This document shows positions 15,607 through 27,745 of a stretch of DNA of 64,000 bases, piece after piece. Numbering within the stretch: the stretch's first letter is position 1; every line of letters starts with the position of its first letter. Source of the DNA: Kuschelorhynchus macadamiae (taxonomy: Eukaryota; Arthropoda; Insecta; Coleoptera; Curculionidae); NCBI GenBank assembly GCA_030620095.1, contig JAUTXW010000069.1:1482501-1546500 (forward strand), read 5' to 3'. A model generated the notes under the pieces. The model was given only the letters and a program-made list of their open reading frames with translations, did no database searches and had not been told where the DNA came from. Position numbers and translations under genes: made by a program.

Positions 15607-16384
15607 ATTTTTTTATTGATTCATTCAACTAACAAGGTGTCGTCATTAATTATTACAATATAAACAAAATACAAAAGTACGACTAAGGAATACAATATAA
15701 ACCAATAAAACTGCTTTAAACTTTACATTAAAAATCATGAATAAAGGCAACTTTCCTTCATCAATTTAATAACTAGTGTCTTACATTTTTTTAACTTTTC
15801 TGAAACTAAAACTAATGCTAAGTAATACGAAGAACGAGTAATCAAAAAGCCCAACTGGCCAAAATAGAGCTTACACGAAACCGAGGAAGCAACCCGAGAA
15901 TGCAACGGATCACCCTCTTCTGTGCAACAAAAATTTTATTAGCTGCCGAAGACAAACCCCAAAACATGATTCCATAGGAGATAATGGATTTTACGTATGA
16001 AAGGTAAAAAATACGCAAACTGTCAATCGATATCTGATCTCTTATTGAACGAAACACCAGTTTCAGTTCCCAGTTCAGTTCAGCGTCAATATATACTCCT
16101 AAGAATTTCTCTGTTTCAAGAACTGGGACAGACTTCAACAGACTAGCGAATTCAATAAGTCCAGTTTTAGGGGTGTTTAAAACCACGTCATTAGTATGAC
16201 ACCAATCGGACATTTTTTGTTCAGCCTCTGTTTCAATCCCCGATAGATGCCTACGAGTATCCACAGACAGAATCAAGTATCGCCACCAAATTGGCAAGTC
16301 CTTCCACGAGCCAATTCCCCGCAAGGTCAGAAAGCAGGGGCCCGAGAATGGATCCCTAAGGAACACCTCTTGAGACACCGACAC
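15604..16384 (-). pseudogene. Non-LTR retrotransposon RT thumb/C-terminal fragment
   Basis: A 180-residue frame (16384-15842) begins at a decayed SQEVFLRDPFSGPCFL, the remnant of the SQGSVLGP-type RT motif. It continues through MSDWCHTNDVVLNTPKTGLIEF and KFLGVYIDAELNWE to SLRIFYLSYVKSIISYGIMFWG and AQKRVIRCILGL. This is the order seen in Jockey/CR1-type RT C-termini. The YADD-type catalytic segment is missing or degraded. The last residues (ASWAF, stop) are not native, and the 3' region to 15604 is non-coding. (TA)n tracts flank both ends. Confidence 0.85.
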
Positions 16385-16385
16385 G

Positions 16386-16664
<279 letters not shown>

Positions 16665-18292
16665 GCCGTAAATTAATTTATACAGTACTTACCAAAGAGT
16701 CCGCACCACATGAGATTTTTTTATTAAATGATTCTAATTATAACGATCGTATCTCCTAAAGACCAAAATTCGAGAAAAATATTTTACCATTTTTTTTTTA
16801 ATAAGAATACATACAAATTTTCCCGTACATTTAAGAATTTCCGCAACAATTAGTATGTGTCAAAGATATTAAAATATCTATACATAATACATTTAGAACC
16901 ATTTTAAGTTTTTATTATATTGTGGTTCAGTGAGCCAGGGACGTAGCCGATGATTGCGGTCGATCATGAGATTTTCGAGAATTCCTTCTTAAAAAGTAAG
17001 GTGAATACATTTATAATTATTTACCACGTAACGCAAGCAAGGTTTTAAATGGTTTCAGAGTATTCCAGACCCTCTATGAAAGATAACACCACAGGGACAA
17101 AGTGACTAAAAACTAATTTATATATATATTATTATAATATATTTTGGAAAGTTTCCAGGTAAAAACTAATTAATAAATAAATAAAACTAATTATCATATT
17201 TTTTAACATAAAAAATTTCAATGAAGTTATTATAAATTTGGACCTATGTATTCACAATATTCAGATTTTTTCCTTGCAAGATATGTCAGTGAGAGAAAAT
17301 AAACCATCGTATTTAGAAAAAAAATCATCAGGGTCATTTTTGCCCAGGATATTCTTACACATTAATTGTTTGCATTATCATAATTGCTCTACCTGCAATA
17401 TTTTAGATTGGCAAAAAAAAATATTGTTTTACTTGCAGAGGGTCTAGCAACAATTGAAAAAAAGGAGGCCTGCTCCCTAATTTTCTGGTTCCCACACCAC
17501 TGCACACTCCGTTTTTTGAACACTCCTTTTTTTTAGTCGATAGAATTAGACCTCCCCCCCTCCGAACTGAATTTCGTCCTACGTACCTGCGATGAACTAA
17601 CAACGTTGGTGCAAAGTTTACTTAATTGTTTAAATTGAGAGCGACAATAAATGGAAAACCGTTCCAGAAGAATTAGAGTTATGTGTGTCTCAAAAATTAT
17701 GAGTTATAGGCAGACATCTTGCTGAGTCTGAAAATACAAATGATGACCAAATGAAACAATAACCGTTAGCAAAATATTAAAAAAGAATCGTTTTATTTGT
17801 GTCTAATAATCACCCATTCAATATGTGCGGTAGTAATTAAACGCTATTATTTTCATTGAAACTATAATTTCTATTCATCTATCAAAATCGGTATTATATA
17901 TTTAAATGAATGGTATTTATGCTTTTTAGTAAGTATCTGATGCACTAATAGATTAGTTATTACTACCTCCTCTACAGTAGTTCTAATTGACATATTTTAA
18001 CGTATGCTATAATATTGATTTGCAGCACACTTAAAATTAAATGGAAAAATACTATTCTCAGTGAATGTTCAACACAAGAAAAGTTGGTAATGATGGTACT
18101 TGCCTATCAGTAAAACGTTCCTGATAAATGAGAACTGCTTCAGGACAGTTTTGTTATGCTTTGCTGTAAATTATTCTGCTTCGTTAGTAAAGTATTAAAA
18201 AGTAACTCCTGTTTATATGACGCATTACCTTAATACAGTTCACTTATCGCATTTACATTGTTTTTAATTTAAATCATTTTCAACGTTTCGAT
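16665..18292. other. No recognisable gene
   Basis: AT-rich, with short open frames only. A homopolymer-rich patch near 17455-17580 (runs of A, T and C) resembles repeat debris without a known family. Confidence 0.55.
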
Positions 18293-18553
18293 CTACGTAT
18301 ACCCAGATATTTTGAAAATATATCGGTATAGGCGCATGCTTCTTACTAACTTTCTTTTTCGTCCAATGTAGCTCCTTTTGTGCGATTTTAGCTTCTGACC
18401 ATGGTCATTGTTCCAGCATTGTTCAGGAATACCCGATCTTGATATTTTCCCCTTCTCCATATACTTTCGATGTTCTTCAATTCTTATATCAAGGGGTCTT
18501 TTCATTTCTCCAATATAAGGTTGACTGCAAGATAAGACTACTTCTTTTATCAA
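18293..18553 (-). pseudogene. Penelope-like element GIY-YIG endonuclease fragment
   Basis: The frame reads CSQPYIGEMKRPLDIRIEEH followed by a region rich in basic residues and a WNNDHG block. This fits the GIY-YIG endonuclease domain at the C-terminus of Penelope-like retroelements, where a CxxxYIGxTxRxLxxRxxEH pattern is typical. Only about 86 residues remain. The reverse transcriptase remnant of a Penelope-like element lies about 100 bases away but on the opposite strand, so this piece has been inverted or is from another copy. Confidence 0.7.
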
Positions 18554-18649
18554 AAACTCTAGTCTAGAAGATCAATTTTTAAGTGATCGGTGTGGAGAAT
18601 GGACCTGTTGGAGCATTGTTGTCTACGTAATTCCTACCTTTAGGTTACA

Positions 18650-18955
18650 GACAAGTTTTGCGCTCAATATAACGGTCTTCCTATGGTATCACCCCTGTCT
18701 CCAGTGATGGTAACATTTACATGGAGTAGTTCGAAAACCACTCCATAGAAACGGTAAGATACAAACCTCAAGTTTGGTTAAGATATGTTGACGACACTTG
18801 CATTATATGGAACAAAAGTAACAAATATCTTACAGGAAACCTAATCACACATGACAGTACCTCAACCAGAAGTCTAACCATTCTGCGGCAACAAAACAAG
18901 GTGTTATTAGATCTCTGTATAGCCGAGCCACAACCTTACGTAAAGACAGATTAGT
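18650..18955 (+). pseudogene. Penelope-like element reverse transcriptase fragment
   Basis: AQYNGLPMVSPLSPVM, a form of the GxPMGSPLSP motif, is followed after a frame change by IYME, an in-frame stop, and WLRYVDDTCIIWN with the catalytic YVDD. This motif pair and spacing are characteristic of Penelope-like RTs. The frame ends near 18954. The copy is truncated at both ends and carries a frameshift and a stop. Confidence 0.8.
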
Positions 18956-21744
18956 AATATAAAAATGACCTTAGCAGAATGGTTATACAGAAAAATTGAT
19001 AACCGACACAATAATAAAATTTCAAAATAAAATTAACTCAATTCAAGCGACTTGGGATGAATTCAGGGGGTGTAGCAAAAAATTTGTCTTTAACGTTTAA
19101 GTTCGCTATTACCTTCTTTCTTATTGATTAATTAAGAATATCTTTTTTCTTATTACTTACTAGAGAAATGCGCATTTAATACAAAAACAATAATTGTCAA
19201 ACCAGTATGCAGGCCTATATACAGATTTTTTTAGACTTCTGTGAATTAAATAGGTTTCCTTGACAAAAAGTTTTACAGCAATAAAATAGAAATACATTAG
19301 TTCTGGGTAATTTGTCCTCTGCCGGTCATTTACTAAAAACTAAGTTACTTATTGTCTTTTAGTCTAAGTGTGATCTCATAAGACCTAAAGGAGTAGTCTA
19401 TTGCTCTAGTCTAAATAAATAGTTGGTGGAAAACTGTTGTCTCCTCAAGAGAAAAAAATATAAAAATTGCCCGCCACAATAAAATTAAAAGTTGATTTAT
19501 TTCTGATACTTAGTCGATATAGAAAATATGAAAAATAATTTGAAAAAGCAAAACATTAGTGAGAATAATAAAAATGGAGCGCTTATGACATAAAGCTAAA
19601 TCTGGGTCAGAAAAAAAAATGTTTTGGCAATATTTTTAAAAAAGTGCGAATAAAAATAAAAAATAATTTTGTTTTTGATGGTTATCACTCTTGATGCATT
19701 TGACTGATGTCCTTAAAAATTGGTTTTGAATACTCATAGTCTATACGAACAGATATAATTTAACAAAAATAATTAGGCACCAATTAATTGGTTTTTTACT
19801 TACATATTTAATTTAACCAATTAAATGGTTTGTTACTTACATGTTCTCCATAGAGTGATGTACATGTGGCTGATCGGGCTAATGTTTTCTGTTTAAGTGC
19901 TCGATGCGAATAAAAACTATAAAAAACTGTACTAAATCATTTTTTTACTACTAACAGTAGTATCAAACGCTCAAATTGTATTAAATCTCTTAAACCAAGC
20001 AGGAATTCGTTATTTTAGGCGATTTAAACAAAAATCAAATATAAGACTTACAGAAGATGGCAAGTTCCGGTGCAACGTTTGGTTTTAAGTATGGTTTGTA
20101 GTACAGAGCTGCTTCTGTCTTTGTAGTGTTTTGTTTGTCATTATATCTAGAGGCGGCCTAATTTATACGGAAAAAGTGACTAATACTCTTTGAAAAGAAT
20201 AAGCGAAGTAACGACGTTTGTGTTAAATCGTGACAAGTAAAACTTATATCAACATCAACCTTGTTATTTACATTTTAAGTAAATCCTGAAAGCTCATTGT
20301 AACTTACTTGATGACAATATGCATCCTTGTTAGGCAAAAAAATTCATAAAACTTGCTAAAGACAGATAATATCAGACAGATCACTTACAATTACCTGCCT
20401 ATCATGCTGAAAAAAAGTTTCTTTCTGTAGATTGGTAATTTCTCGAGGAAGACAAAATAATTTCTCAATAAGCAAGAAAAATAAAGATTTTTGCATATCC
20501 CGAAACAACTATTCCATAATTATCGGCTAAAATAGGGATATTTGTTTACAAGGTATGGTATCAGTGGTCATGATTTTGAAAAAAATTCAATCAATTTATT
20601 TATACATAGTAAGTTAATGAAAAACATATGTTAAAAAATTAATCCTTTTATTAAATAGATTGACATTATTTTGATGATAGTATGTAGCGTAATGGTTTTT
20701 TATTTTTATTTTGAAACAAAGACAGCACAGGCCAAGAGTGAACCAGATAAGCCATTCAATACCCCATGACACTTGTTTTTGAAACTATTTTTTCTTGTCT
20801 TAAGGGTGGCTATTCTTTATACAAAACGGAAGGTGAAATTTTAAAGAGCCCATCATGTGACAACACACTGATACCCAATAATAGCATAATGCCTACATAC
20901 AAGCTTGCCATGATTGGCGATTTCGGAAGTGTCATTAGCGCTGACTTTTCTTAGCTGCCTCTTGGCTCACAATTTTTGGCAATATTTAAAAATTATTCAA
21001 TTAATAATGAATTAGCAGATTTTATAAATTAATGCAAATATTTTAATATACAATTACAGAAAATGAAACATCTATGAACCAATGACCATGCTAATTACAG
21101 CGAAATTGATCAATTTCTGCTAATCGAAACATGAGCTTCTATAACTTAAGATAAACGAATGGCAGAGAAAATTGATCTCAACTTTAAAATATTATATTAT
21201 TACTGTCATTTGTTAACACACCTTGGATACTTCTTCCAATATCTTAGGGTTTAATTTGCATATCAAACTTACCTTTTCAAATGGCAGACTGGAGAAAGTT
21301 GTTCAGCACCTCAGCACTTTGACACAACTTCAAAATTTGTTGAAGATTATTTATAACAAGCGTCAAAAAATGTATTACTAAAAGACTACATGGATACGTA
21401 ATAAATTGAATAATTTACCTTAGATTTTACAAAAAATCAAGTGTGATCTTAAACGGTTGAACTGGTAAAATTTTGGTACGAATCCAAAATGGCGAAAGAA
21501 AATAAAGTGTGATATTGAGATAAATCGGTAATATTTTAGTACAAATTCAAGATGTATTTATGTAATGTAAATATTTACAGCGTTTTAACCGAAAAAAAAA
21601 ACTTTTTAAGGATCAGCAGACTTGAAATAAAATCTTGATAATGTTCACCACAATGAGCGAAACGTTGATTTAATGTGAAAAAATGTGTTTTCATTGTTAA
21701 CCTAACCCAAGAAAATAAGGTCCCCTATAAATATATATATATAT
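18956..21744. other. No recognisable gene
   Basis: AT-rich, with short open frames without motifs. A short AT run (about 21729-21744) forms the immediate left flank of the gypsy element. Confidence 0.55.
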
Positions 21745-22843
21745 TGTTAGAAAAATTATGACACCCTCTGTATTACATACAATAATAATAATAATAATAA
21801 TAATAATGTTTATTTCCCAAAAAAATGCAAAAATACAGTTTTGATCAAATTAAACAATAATGAAAATAAACATGATAATCACTGAAGCAAATAAATGCTC
21901 GTGCGTGATATTAAATAACTATTTTATAAATCTACACTATCTTACAGCCTTCAGATATACAAATAAAATAGACGTAAAATCATACATAAATCATCAACAA
22001 AATATATACAGGCTCAAAAGAATTTAATTCACAGCATATACAGTCAGGTAAACCGTTTCAATATAGAAAAAAAAAAAAATAAAATCCGTTGGGTAAGTAG
22101 TCATAATCATGTAAATTTCGCAATTGGGTAATCTGTCATATTCTGGTAAATTTTGATTTTATAAAAATTTCAAATCTATCAAATCATTGAATATTTGTCT
22201 GTCAGTATTATTAATCCATTTTTTTATTTTATTTTTAAACAGCGTAAAAGTTTGAATAGTTTTTAAGTTACTTGGTAGTATATATATATATATTGTTAGT
22301 GCCAAAAACTCGACTGAATGTTGGCCAATGGTTTTCAAACGTGCCGGCACTTCAGATAAATTTTTCTTTATTCTCGTGTTATAACTGTGTTCGATGGGAT
22401 TCAGTTTAATTTTATTATTGTAAATATAATGTAAAACTCGTTGACAGAAAAGTTGTCGAATGTCCAATATACTGTTTTCAGAAAAAAATATATCCATTTT
22501 TGAATTACTACACATAAGTTATATATTGCACTAGTGAGAAATAAAGGGTTTTTAGGTTATTTCGGCTTAAATTCTCTGCAAGGTAATATAACTACACACT
22601 ATATATTACAATATTAACTTGAACAACACTTTCTATAAGCGTACACAACTTAAGTATCCAAACAAATCAAACGAAATAATTTGAGCAGCTTATAACACGA
22701 GCGTGCTAGATTCCTCCCCGAAGTGAAGTCCGCACGACCGATAGCGGCTCACCTTATCGGATTTCTTATATAATAAACAAAAAAATGATTAGTCAGAGGT
22801 ATCTTTCGATTTGGTTACGAAGATTATTTTAATATTCCTAACA
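21745..22843 (-). repeat. 3' LTR of the gypsy element, split by an insertion
   Basis: Bases 21745-21784 and 22585-22843 together reproduce the intact LTR at 28631-28924. The break falls at ACATACAATA/AATATAACTACAC, with AATA present on both sides. The sequence between is a non-LTR retrotransposon fragment. Differences from the other LTR that I can see include CACTTTC for CAGTTTC, a C for G in GTATCGAAAC, one extra A in ATCAAACG, and TATCTTTC for TATATTTC. Confidence 0.95.
21785..22584 (-). mobile_element. 5'-truncated non-LTR retrotransposon inserted in the LTR
   Basis: A minus-strand frame, 22515-22159, encodes the C-terminal tail of a Jockey/CR1-like ORF2, with HSYNTRIKKNLSEVP, LPSNLKTIQTFTLFKNKIKKW and a stop 6 residues after FNDLIDLKF's start. 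A second frame upstream reads LFLTSAIYNLCVV, matching the preceding block, so a frameshift is present. The 3' end is a run of ATT repeats (+ strand AATAATAAT from 21785), typical of a target-primed insertion tail. The possible target duplication is AATA. Confidence 0.85.
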
Positions 22844-23084
22844 CGGCCAATCCTGCTAGGACTTCGCTCTCGGAGTCCTAAGCTTATTCTACTGCATCTT
22901 CGTCAACAGGTTCTGTGGTACTCTCGTTGTCACTGAAATAATGAGAGTTTGATTTATTTGTAATGCAAACTACAGGACACAGATATTCCTTCATTCATCA
23001 TTAGGCGTAAAGATTTTAAACAGCAAACAGGCATAGAGCGCTTTTGGACACTTTACACAGTGCAAAGCGAAAGAGCATTTTAAT

Positions 23085-23745
23085 ACTCAACAAGTAAATA
23101 AACGTAAAGCGTACGACCGTTTTAACACCACCAAAGCGTACAAGCATTTAAACGCTTTACACTGTGCAAAGCGTACAAGCTTTTTACCACACATCTAGTA
23201 AATAAACGTAAAGCGTACGAGCAGTTCAACGTTCTACACTGTGTAAAGCGTACGAGCATTTCAACACATACAAATAAATAAACGTAAAGCGTACAAGCAT
23301 TTGAACGTTTTACACTGTGTAAAGCGTACAAGCATTTTAACACACACAAATAAATAAGCGTAAAGCGTACAAGCATTTGAACGTTTTACACTGTGCAAAG
23401 CGTACAAGCATTTTAACACACAAATAAATAAACGTAAAGCGTACAAGCATTTGAACGTTTTACACTGTGTAAAGCGTACGAGCATTTTAACACACCTATA
23501 AATAAACGTAAAGCGTACAAGCATTTAAACGTTTTACTGTGTAAAGCGTACAAGCATTTCAACACACAACAAATAAATAAACGTAAAGCGTACGAGCATT
23601 TCAACGTTTTACACTGTGTAAAGCGTACAAGCATTTTAACACACACGAATAAATAAACGTAAAGCGTACAAGCATTTGAACGTTTTACACTGTGCAAAGC
23701 GTACAAGCATTTTAACACTCGTAAAGCGTACGAGCATTAGAACGT
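23085..23745. repeat. 75-bp minisatellite in the gypsy 3' region, about 8-9 copies
   Basis: AACGTAAAGCGTAC starts recur at 23205, 23281, 23356, 23431, 23505, 23580 and 23656, giving a period of 74-76. Each unit contains AAAGCGTAC twice, so it is itself an imperfect dimer joined by AACGTTTTACACTGTG and AACACACACAAATAAATA. Long minus-strand frames rich in CLYALHS arise only because the period is near a multiple of three. It lies between the pol stop and the 3' LTR, the untranslated part of the retroelement. Confidence 0.97.
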
Positions 23746-23758
23746 TAACAAAACTACA

Positions 23759-26700
23759 CTAATACACCAGGTTATACATTATTTTATTATTCCTAACATG
23801 GCTCAATATGAATGTTTGTACTGACCTTACATCATTTTCCAATATGTCAAGCAATTCAGGCATGTCCATTGTAAGCGACCAGTCTTTTGGCCATCCTCGA
23901 AGTTGTTCCTTGGCAGCTTTTGTTAGTGTAGTTTTCCCCACTCTCCTCAACTCGTAACGGCCTTCGGAAGTGACACCCATTACTTCAAATGGACCTTGAA
24001 ATTCATAATCGAGCTTTCCTTTATGCATTATTTCATCTCTATGCATAAGAACAAAATCTCCCTTGACGAAACTAATGGTATTTCGGCGCCTTCTATTTCT
24101 GTCTACTTTAGCGTTTTGGATTTTTTCTAAGTGGTCATTTATTCGTTTTCTGTCCAATTTCATATTTCTTATGGGATGCATGTCTTTATTTAAATTGTTT
24201 AACAGACTTTGGATAAGCGGCGTAGATCCGTCGATTCCTATAAGTGCTCTTAACGGTGTAGTCTGAGTGGATTTTTGAATTGTGGTATTTAACACTAGTT
24301 GGATCTTCCAAAGTGTCTTCGGCCATTCTGTATTTACCTTAGTCTCAATTCTAATTAAGTTCATTAAAGTCCTCACGTAGCGTTCCACCTGCCCATTGGA
24401 GCGATGAATATCAGGTGTTGTATAATGATAGGTGATACCAAGGGTTTCCAAGAATTCGGGTAAGCTTAGGTTTTTAAAGTTGGTACCAGCATCCATTATA
24501 ATTTGGGTGGGTGTTCCAAACAGAGCAATGAACGACTGAAATGCTCCTTGAGTCTCTTCGGCTTTTACCGTTTTGAGTGGTTGTAGAAAACAGTATTTTG
24601 TGAAAGCATCTACTAGAACTAGTATGTGCTTGTATCCTTCAGTGGATTTCATTAGTGGACCCAAACAATCAGCGTGTAGAATTTGCATCGGTGCTTGCGG
24701 CTTTTTAACATTCGTTATAAAGCCTTGTAATGGCCCTGTTCGTGTCTTTTTGATAGCGCAAATTAAACAATGTTTAATATATTTCTCGACAAATGATCTG
24801 AGTCGTGGAAACCAAAAATGTTTCTGTATGAGTTCAAGAGTTTTTGCAGTGCCCACGTGACATTGTTCATCATGGAAAATTCGCAATAATCCAAGTCGGC
24901 TTTGTCTTGGAACAAATGGCTTTGTACTTTTACCTTCAGGAGAGTTTAGAACGTAGTGCAATATCCCATTTATAACAACATAACGGGTTCTATCAATGCG
25001 ACCCTCCTTTGCATCGTTGATTAACTGAAGAATTTCTGAGTCGCCTCTCTGCTCTACATAGAGCCAATTATTTTCCTTGGCATTTACACGGCGTATTATT
25101 GGATTGCGACTTAAGTAATCTACATGAGGCAATGAGCTGCCCTTGCGGTATATTATGGAGAAATTGAAATCTTGCATATAGATCCACCATCTGGCCACTC
25201 GGGGTAAAATATCTTTCTTGGTTGCTGTAGATTTTATTGCGTTGCAATCTGTGACCAATGTGAAGTGAATTCCTAAAAGGTAAACACGAAAATATCGGAG
25301 AGAGTTAACAACGGCAAGAGTCTCCAACTCGTAAGAATGATAATGTTCTTCATATTTTGAGGTACGCTTGCTAAAATATCCAATAACCCGGGTGTTTCCC
25401 TCTTGCTTTTGTATTAGTATACCCCCATATCCAATTGTACTGGCGTCCGTGTGAAGTTCGGTTGGTAGGACAGGATCAAAGATAGTCAATAATGGTCTAG
25501 AAGTCAAGTGGTCCATAACATACCTTCTGGCAACCTCTTGCTCACTAGTCCATGAAAATGGCTCATTAGCACGGGTCAGCTTGGTGATGCACGCAGTTCT
25601 TGTTGCGAATTCCGGTATGAATTTCCTGAAATATCCAGCCAGGCCCATAAATTGCCTGACTTGTTTAACCGACGTTGGAGTGGGTGCGTTTAAAAGTGCC
25701 TCCACTTTGCGAGAGCCTGGTCGTATTCCCTCTGCAGATATTTCCCTTCCCAGGTACTCAAGCTTGTCTTGCAAAAAGTAACATTTTCTTAAATTTAAAG
25801 AAAATCCAGCTTGTTGTAGAGCTCTAAAAACCAGCCTTAGTGATTCTAAAGAATCTTCAATTGTTTGGGATGGTATAAGAATGTCGTCTAAATAAACTAG
25901 CGCTACGTCATCCTTGAGCTGCCCAAGAGCTTTATTAATGGATCGCTGAAATACGGAAGGAGCGTTGGCCAAACCAAACGGCATTCTTAGGTACTCGAAA
26001 TGTCCATCAGGTGTCACGAAGGCTGTTTTTTCGATCGAACCTTCATCAATTGGAATTTGGTGAAAACCAGCAGACATGTCAAGCGAAGTAAAGATACGGC
26101 CTTTTCCTAAACGGTCGAGTTGGTCGTCAATCAACGGAAGAGGAAACTTATCTTTTACGGTGTGCGCATTGAGTTCTCTATAGTCCACACACATTCTGTA
26201 CGGTCCCTCTTTTTTCTTGACCAAAATAATCGGGCTGGCAAATGGAGACTCACTTTCTCTAACAATATTTTTCGTCAGAAGTTCTTGAACAATTTCGCGC
26301 ACAGCTTGTCTCTCATTAACTGCTAAACGATACGGATTACGATTGACAACAAATTCATCCATGAGCCTTATTTTCAAAGTTGCATTATTTACTTTGGGAA
26401 GAAATCCATCCGTAGGGGTCAGCTCTGGAAATTCTGCTAATAAAGAGGCGATTTTAGGACGGTAAATGTCTGGAACATTTATAAGTTCTTGAATAGTCTC
26501 TGGCATAATTCGAAATATCTTCGCGGTTTTGCTGCGGATGACACGCGTGCCGTTATGATCTGTAATTGTAGAAATTTCGAGATCATTGTAGAGATTGCGC
26601 CCAATGATAGCATCATATTCAAGAACATAATTTGGAACTACATGGAACATAATATCGGTAGTAACATCGCCAATTTTTAAAGTCGCTTTGATTTCCTTTT

Positions 26701-27745
26701 TAATTGTAAGGTTTCCATCCAGAATTCCAGAAATAATCAGATCACAGTTTGAACTTTTGTTTTCAAATTTTGTCAAATGACGTTCGGCAATTAATGATAC
26801 ATCTGCTCCAGTATCTATAATTCCGAACAAGCCATAACCATCCAACTCAAACTTCTCACACATCGAATCTTTGCCCGTGCTGCAAAAATTCACTTTTTTG
26901 CGTTTTTCTATATTTTTTCGTATAAAACATTCATCGACGGTATGTCCCGTTTTCGCACAAAAGGAACAATTACTGTTCTTTACTTGTGTTTCAGTAGAGG
27001 GTCTTTTCTCGGTAGAGGTTGAAGCTTTTATTTTTTCATAGCAGGACCTTTGAATATGCCCAGTTTTTCCGCAACGATAACAAGTCAGCTTAGTATTGAA
27101 TTTTCTAGCTTCTTGTGACTCATCGTAATTTTCCCTCGGACGTTTTCTTGAAGGTTCACTATGGAACGTATTTCCTAAATGAGATTGAGCAAATCGCTTT
27201 TCAGGTTGCGACTGACGTTTAGTTATCGATCCAAGAAAACCTAACAAATCGGAGATTTTTTCAAAATTTAAATTGGTAGCTGTGGTTTGCACCTCTTTCT
27301 CTTTAATCCCATGTATAATTAGCTCAACAATGTCACTTTCTTTCCAATTGGCTCTTAGGTTTCTTAACATTCCAGTTTTCTGAAAAATGTATGTTTCGTA
27401 AGTGTTACAACGATCGCTTGAAAATTCAGCAGCTTCTGACAGTAGTCGTCCCAGATTTTTCTTTGGCGGAAAGGCCTCTAAAAACTCGCGTTGAAAGGTT
27501 TCCCACGACCGCGTATCAGGAGACCACAAATCAAACCAGATCTTTGACACTCCAGTTAGAAAACGCCCCAACCTAACCACAGTCTGCTGATCAGACCACT
27601 CAAATTCAGCTTTGATGTCGGCTATCTCGGCCAACCATTTTTTTGCATCAGTAGAATCTGGTTTAAAAATTGGTAAATCCACTTGCTCAGGGCTAGTTTT
27701 AGCTGATTTTATTGCTTTTACCAGCTCGGATAGCAAATCCTCCAT
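23759..27745 (-). CDS. Ty3/gypsy Gag-Pol polyprotein, intact frame
   Basis: One uninterrupted frame of 1328 residues begins at MEDLLSELVKAIKSAK. In order, approximately: a Gag-like region (30-175); two CCHC zinc knuckles (CYRCGKTGHIQRSC at 222 and CSFCAKTGHTVDEC at 260); an aspartic protease with IDTGADVSL (310); RT (480-665) with LDMSAGFHQIPI and catalytic YLDD (618); RNase H with LHTDAS (about 766) and VTDCN (about 832); integrase with an HHCC zinc site (H958, H963, C993, C996) and DDE residues at LHAD (about 1026), IIMDAG (about 1085) and NGQVERY (about 1121); and a C-terminal GPFEVMGV block. Gag and Pol are fused with no stop or frameshift. All catalytic residues appear present. No envelope frame follows, so this is a retrotransposon rather than an errantivirus. 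Confidence 0.97.
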   Translation of the reverse strand: MEDLLSELVKAIKSAKTSPEQVDLPIFKPDSTDAKKWLAEIADIKAEFEWSDQQTVVRLGRFLTGVSKIWFDLWSPDTRSWETFQREFLEAFPPKKNLGRLLSEAAEFSSDRCNTYETYIFQKTGMLRNLRANWKESDIVELIIHGIKEKEVQTTATNLNFEKISDLLGFLGSITKRQSQPEKRFAQSHLGNTFHSEPSRKRPRENYDESQEARKFNTKLTCYRCGKTGHIQRSCYEKIKASTSTEKRPSTETQVKNSNCSFCAKTGHTVDECFIRKNIEKRKKVNFCSTGKDSMCEKFELDGYGLFGIIDTGADVSLIAERHLTKFENKSSNCDLIISGILDGNLTIKKEIKATLKIGDVTTDIMFHVVPNYVLEYDAIIGRNLYNDLEISTITDHNGTRVIRSKTAKIFRIMPETIQELINVPDIYRPKIASLLAEFPELTPTDGFLPKVNNATLKIRLMDEFVVNRNPYRLAVNERQAVREIVQELLTKNIVRESESPFASPIILVKKKEGPYRMCVDYRELNAHTVKDKFPLPLIDDQLDRLGKGRIFTSLDMSAGFHQIPIDEGSIEKTAFVTPDGHFEYLRMPFGLANAPSVFQRSINKALGQLKDDVALVYLDDILIPSQTIEDSLESLRLVFRALQQAGFSLNLRKCYFLQDKLEYLGREISAEGIRPGSRKVEALLNAPTPTSVKQVRQFMGLAGYFRKFIPEFATRTACITKLTRANEPFSWTSEQEVARRYVMDHLTSRPLLTIFDPVLPTELHTDASTIGYGGILIQKQEGNTRVIGYFSKRTSKYEEHYHSYELETLAVVNSLRYFRVYLLGIHFTLVTDCNAIKSTATKKDILPRVARWWIYMQDFNFSIIYRKGSSLPHVDYLSRNPIIRRVNAKENNWLYVEQRGDSEILQLINDAKEGRIDRTRYVVINGILHYVLNSPEGKSTKPFVPRQSRLGLLRIFHDEQCHVGTAKTLELIQKHFWFPRLRSFVEKYIKHCLICAIKKTRTGPLQGFITNVKKPQAPMQILHADCLGPLMKSTEGYKHILVLVDAFTKYCFLQPLKTVKAEETQGAFQSFIALFGTPTQIIMDAGTNFKNLSLPEFLETLGITYHYTTPDIHRSNGQVERYVRTLMNLIRIETKVNTEWPKTLWKIQLVLNTTIQKSTQTTPLRALIGIDGSTPLIQSLLNNLNKDMHPIRNMKLDRKRINDHLEKIQNAKVDRNRRRRNTISFVKGDFVLMHRDEIMHKGKLDYEFQGPFEVMGVTSEGRYELRRVGKTTLTKAAKEQLRGWPKDWSLTMDMPELLDILENDVRSVQTFILSHVRNNKIMYNLVY

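Noticed and set aside
23122..23718. Overlapping minus-strand frames with repeated CLYALHS peptides
   Set aside because: They are produced by the 75-bp minisatellite, whose period is near a multiple of three. No start context or domain.
23085..23745. Possible CRISPR-like array
   Set aside because: The whole unit repeats, there are no unique spacers, and the context is a eukaryotic retrotransposon.
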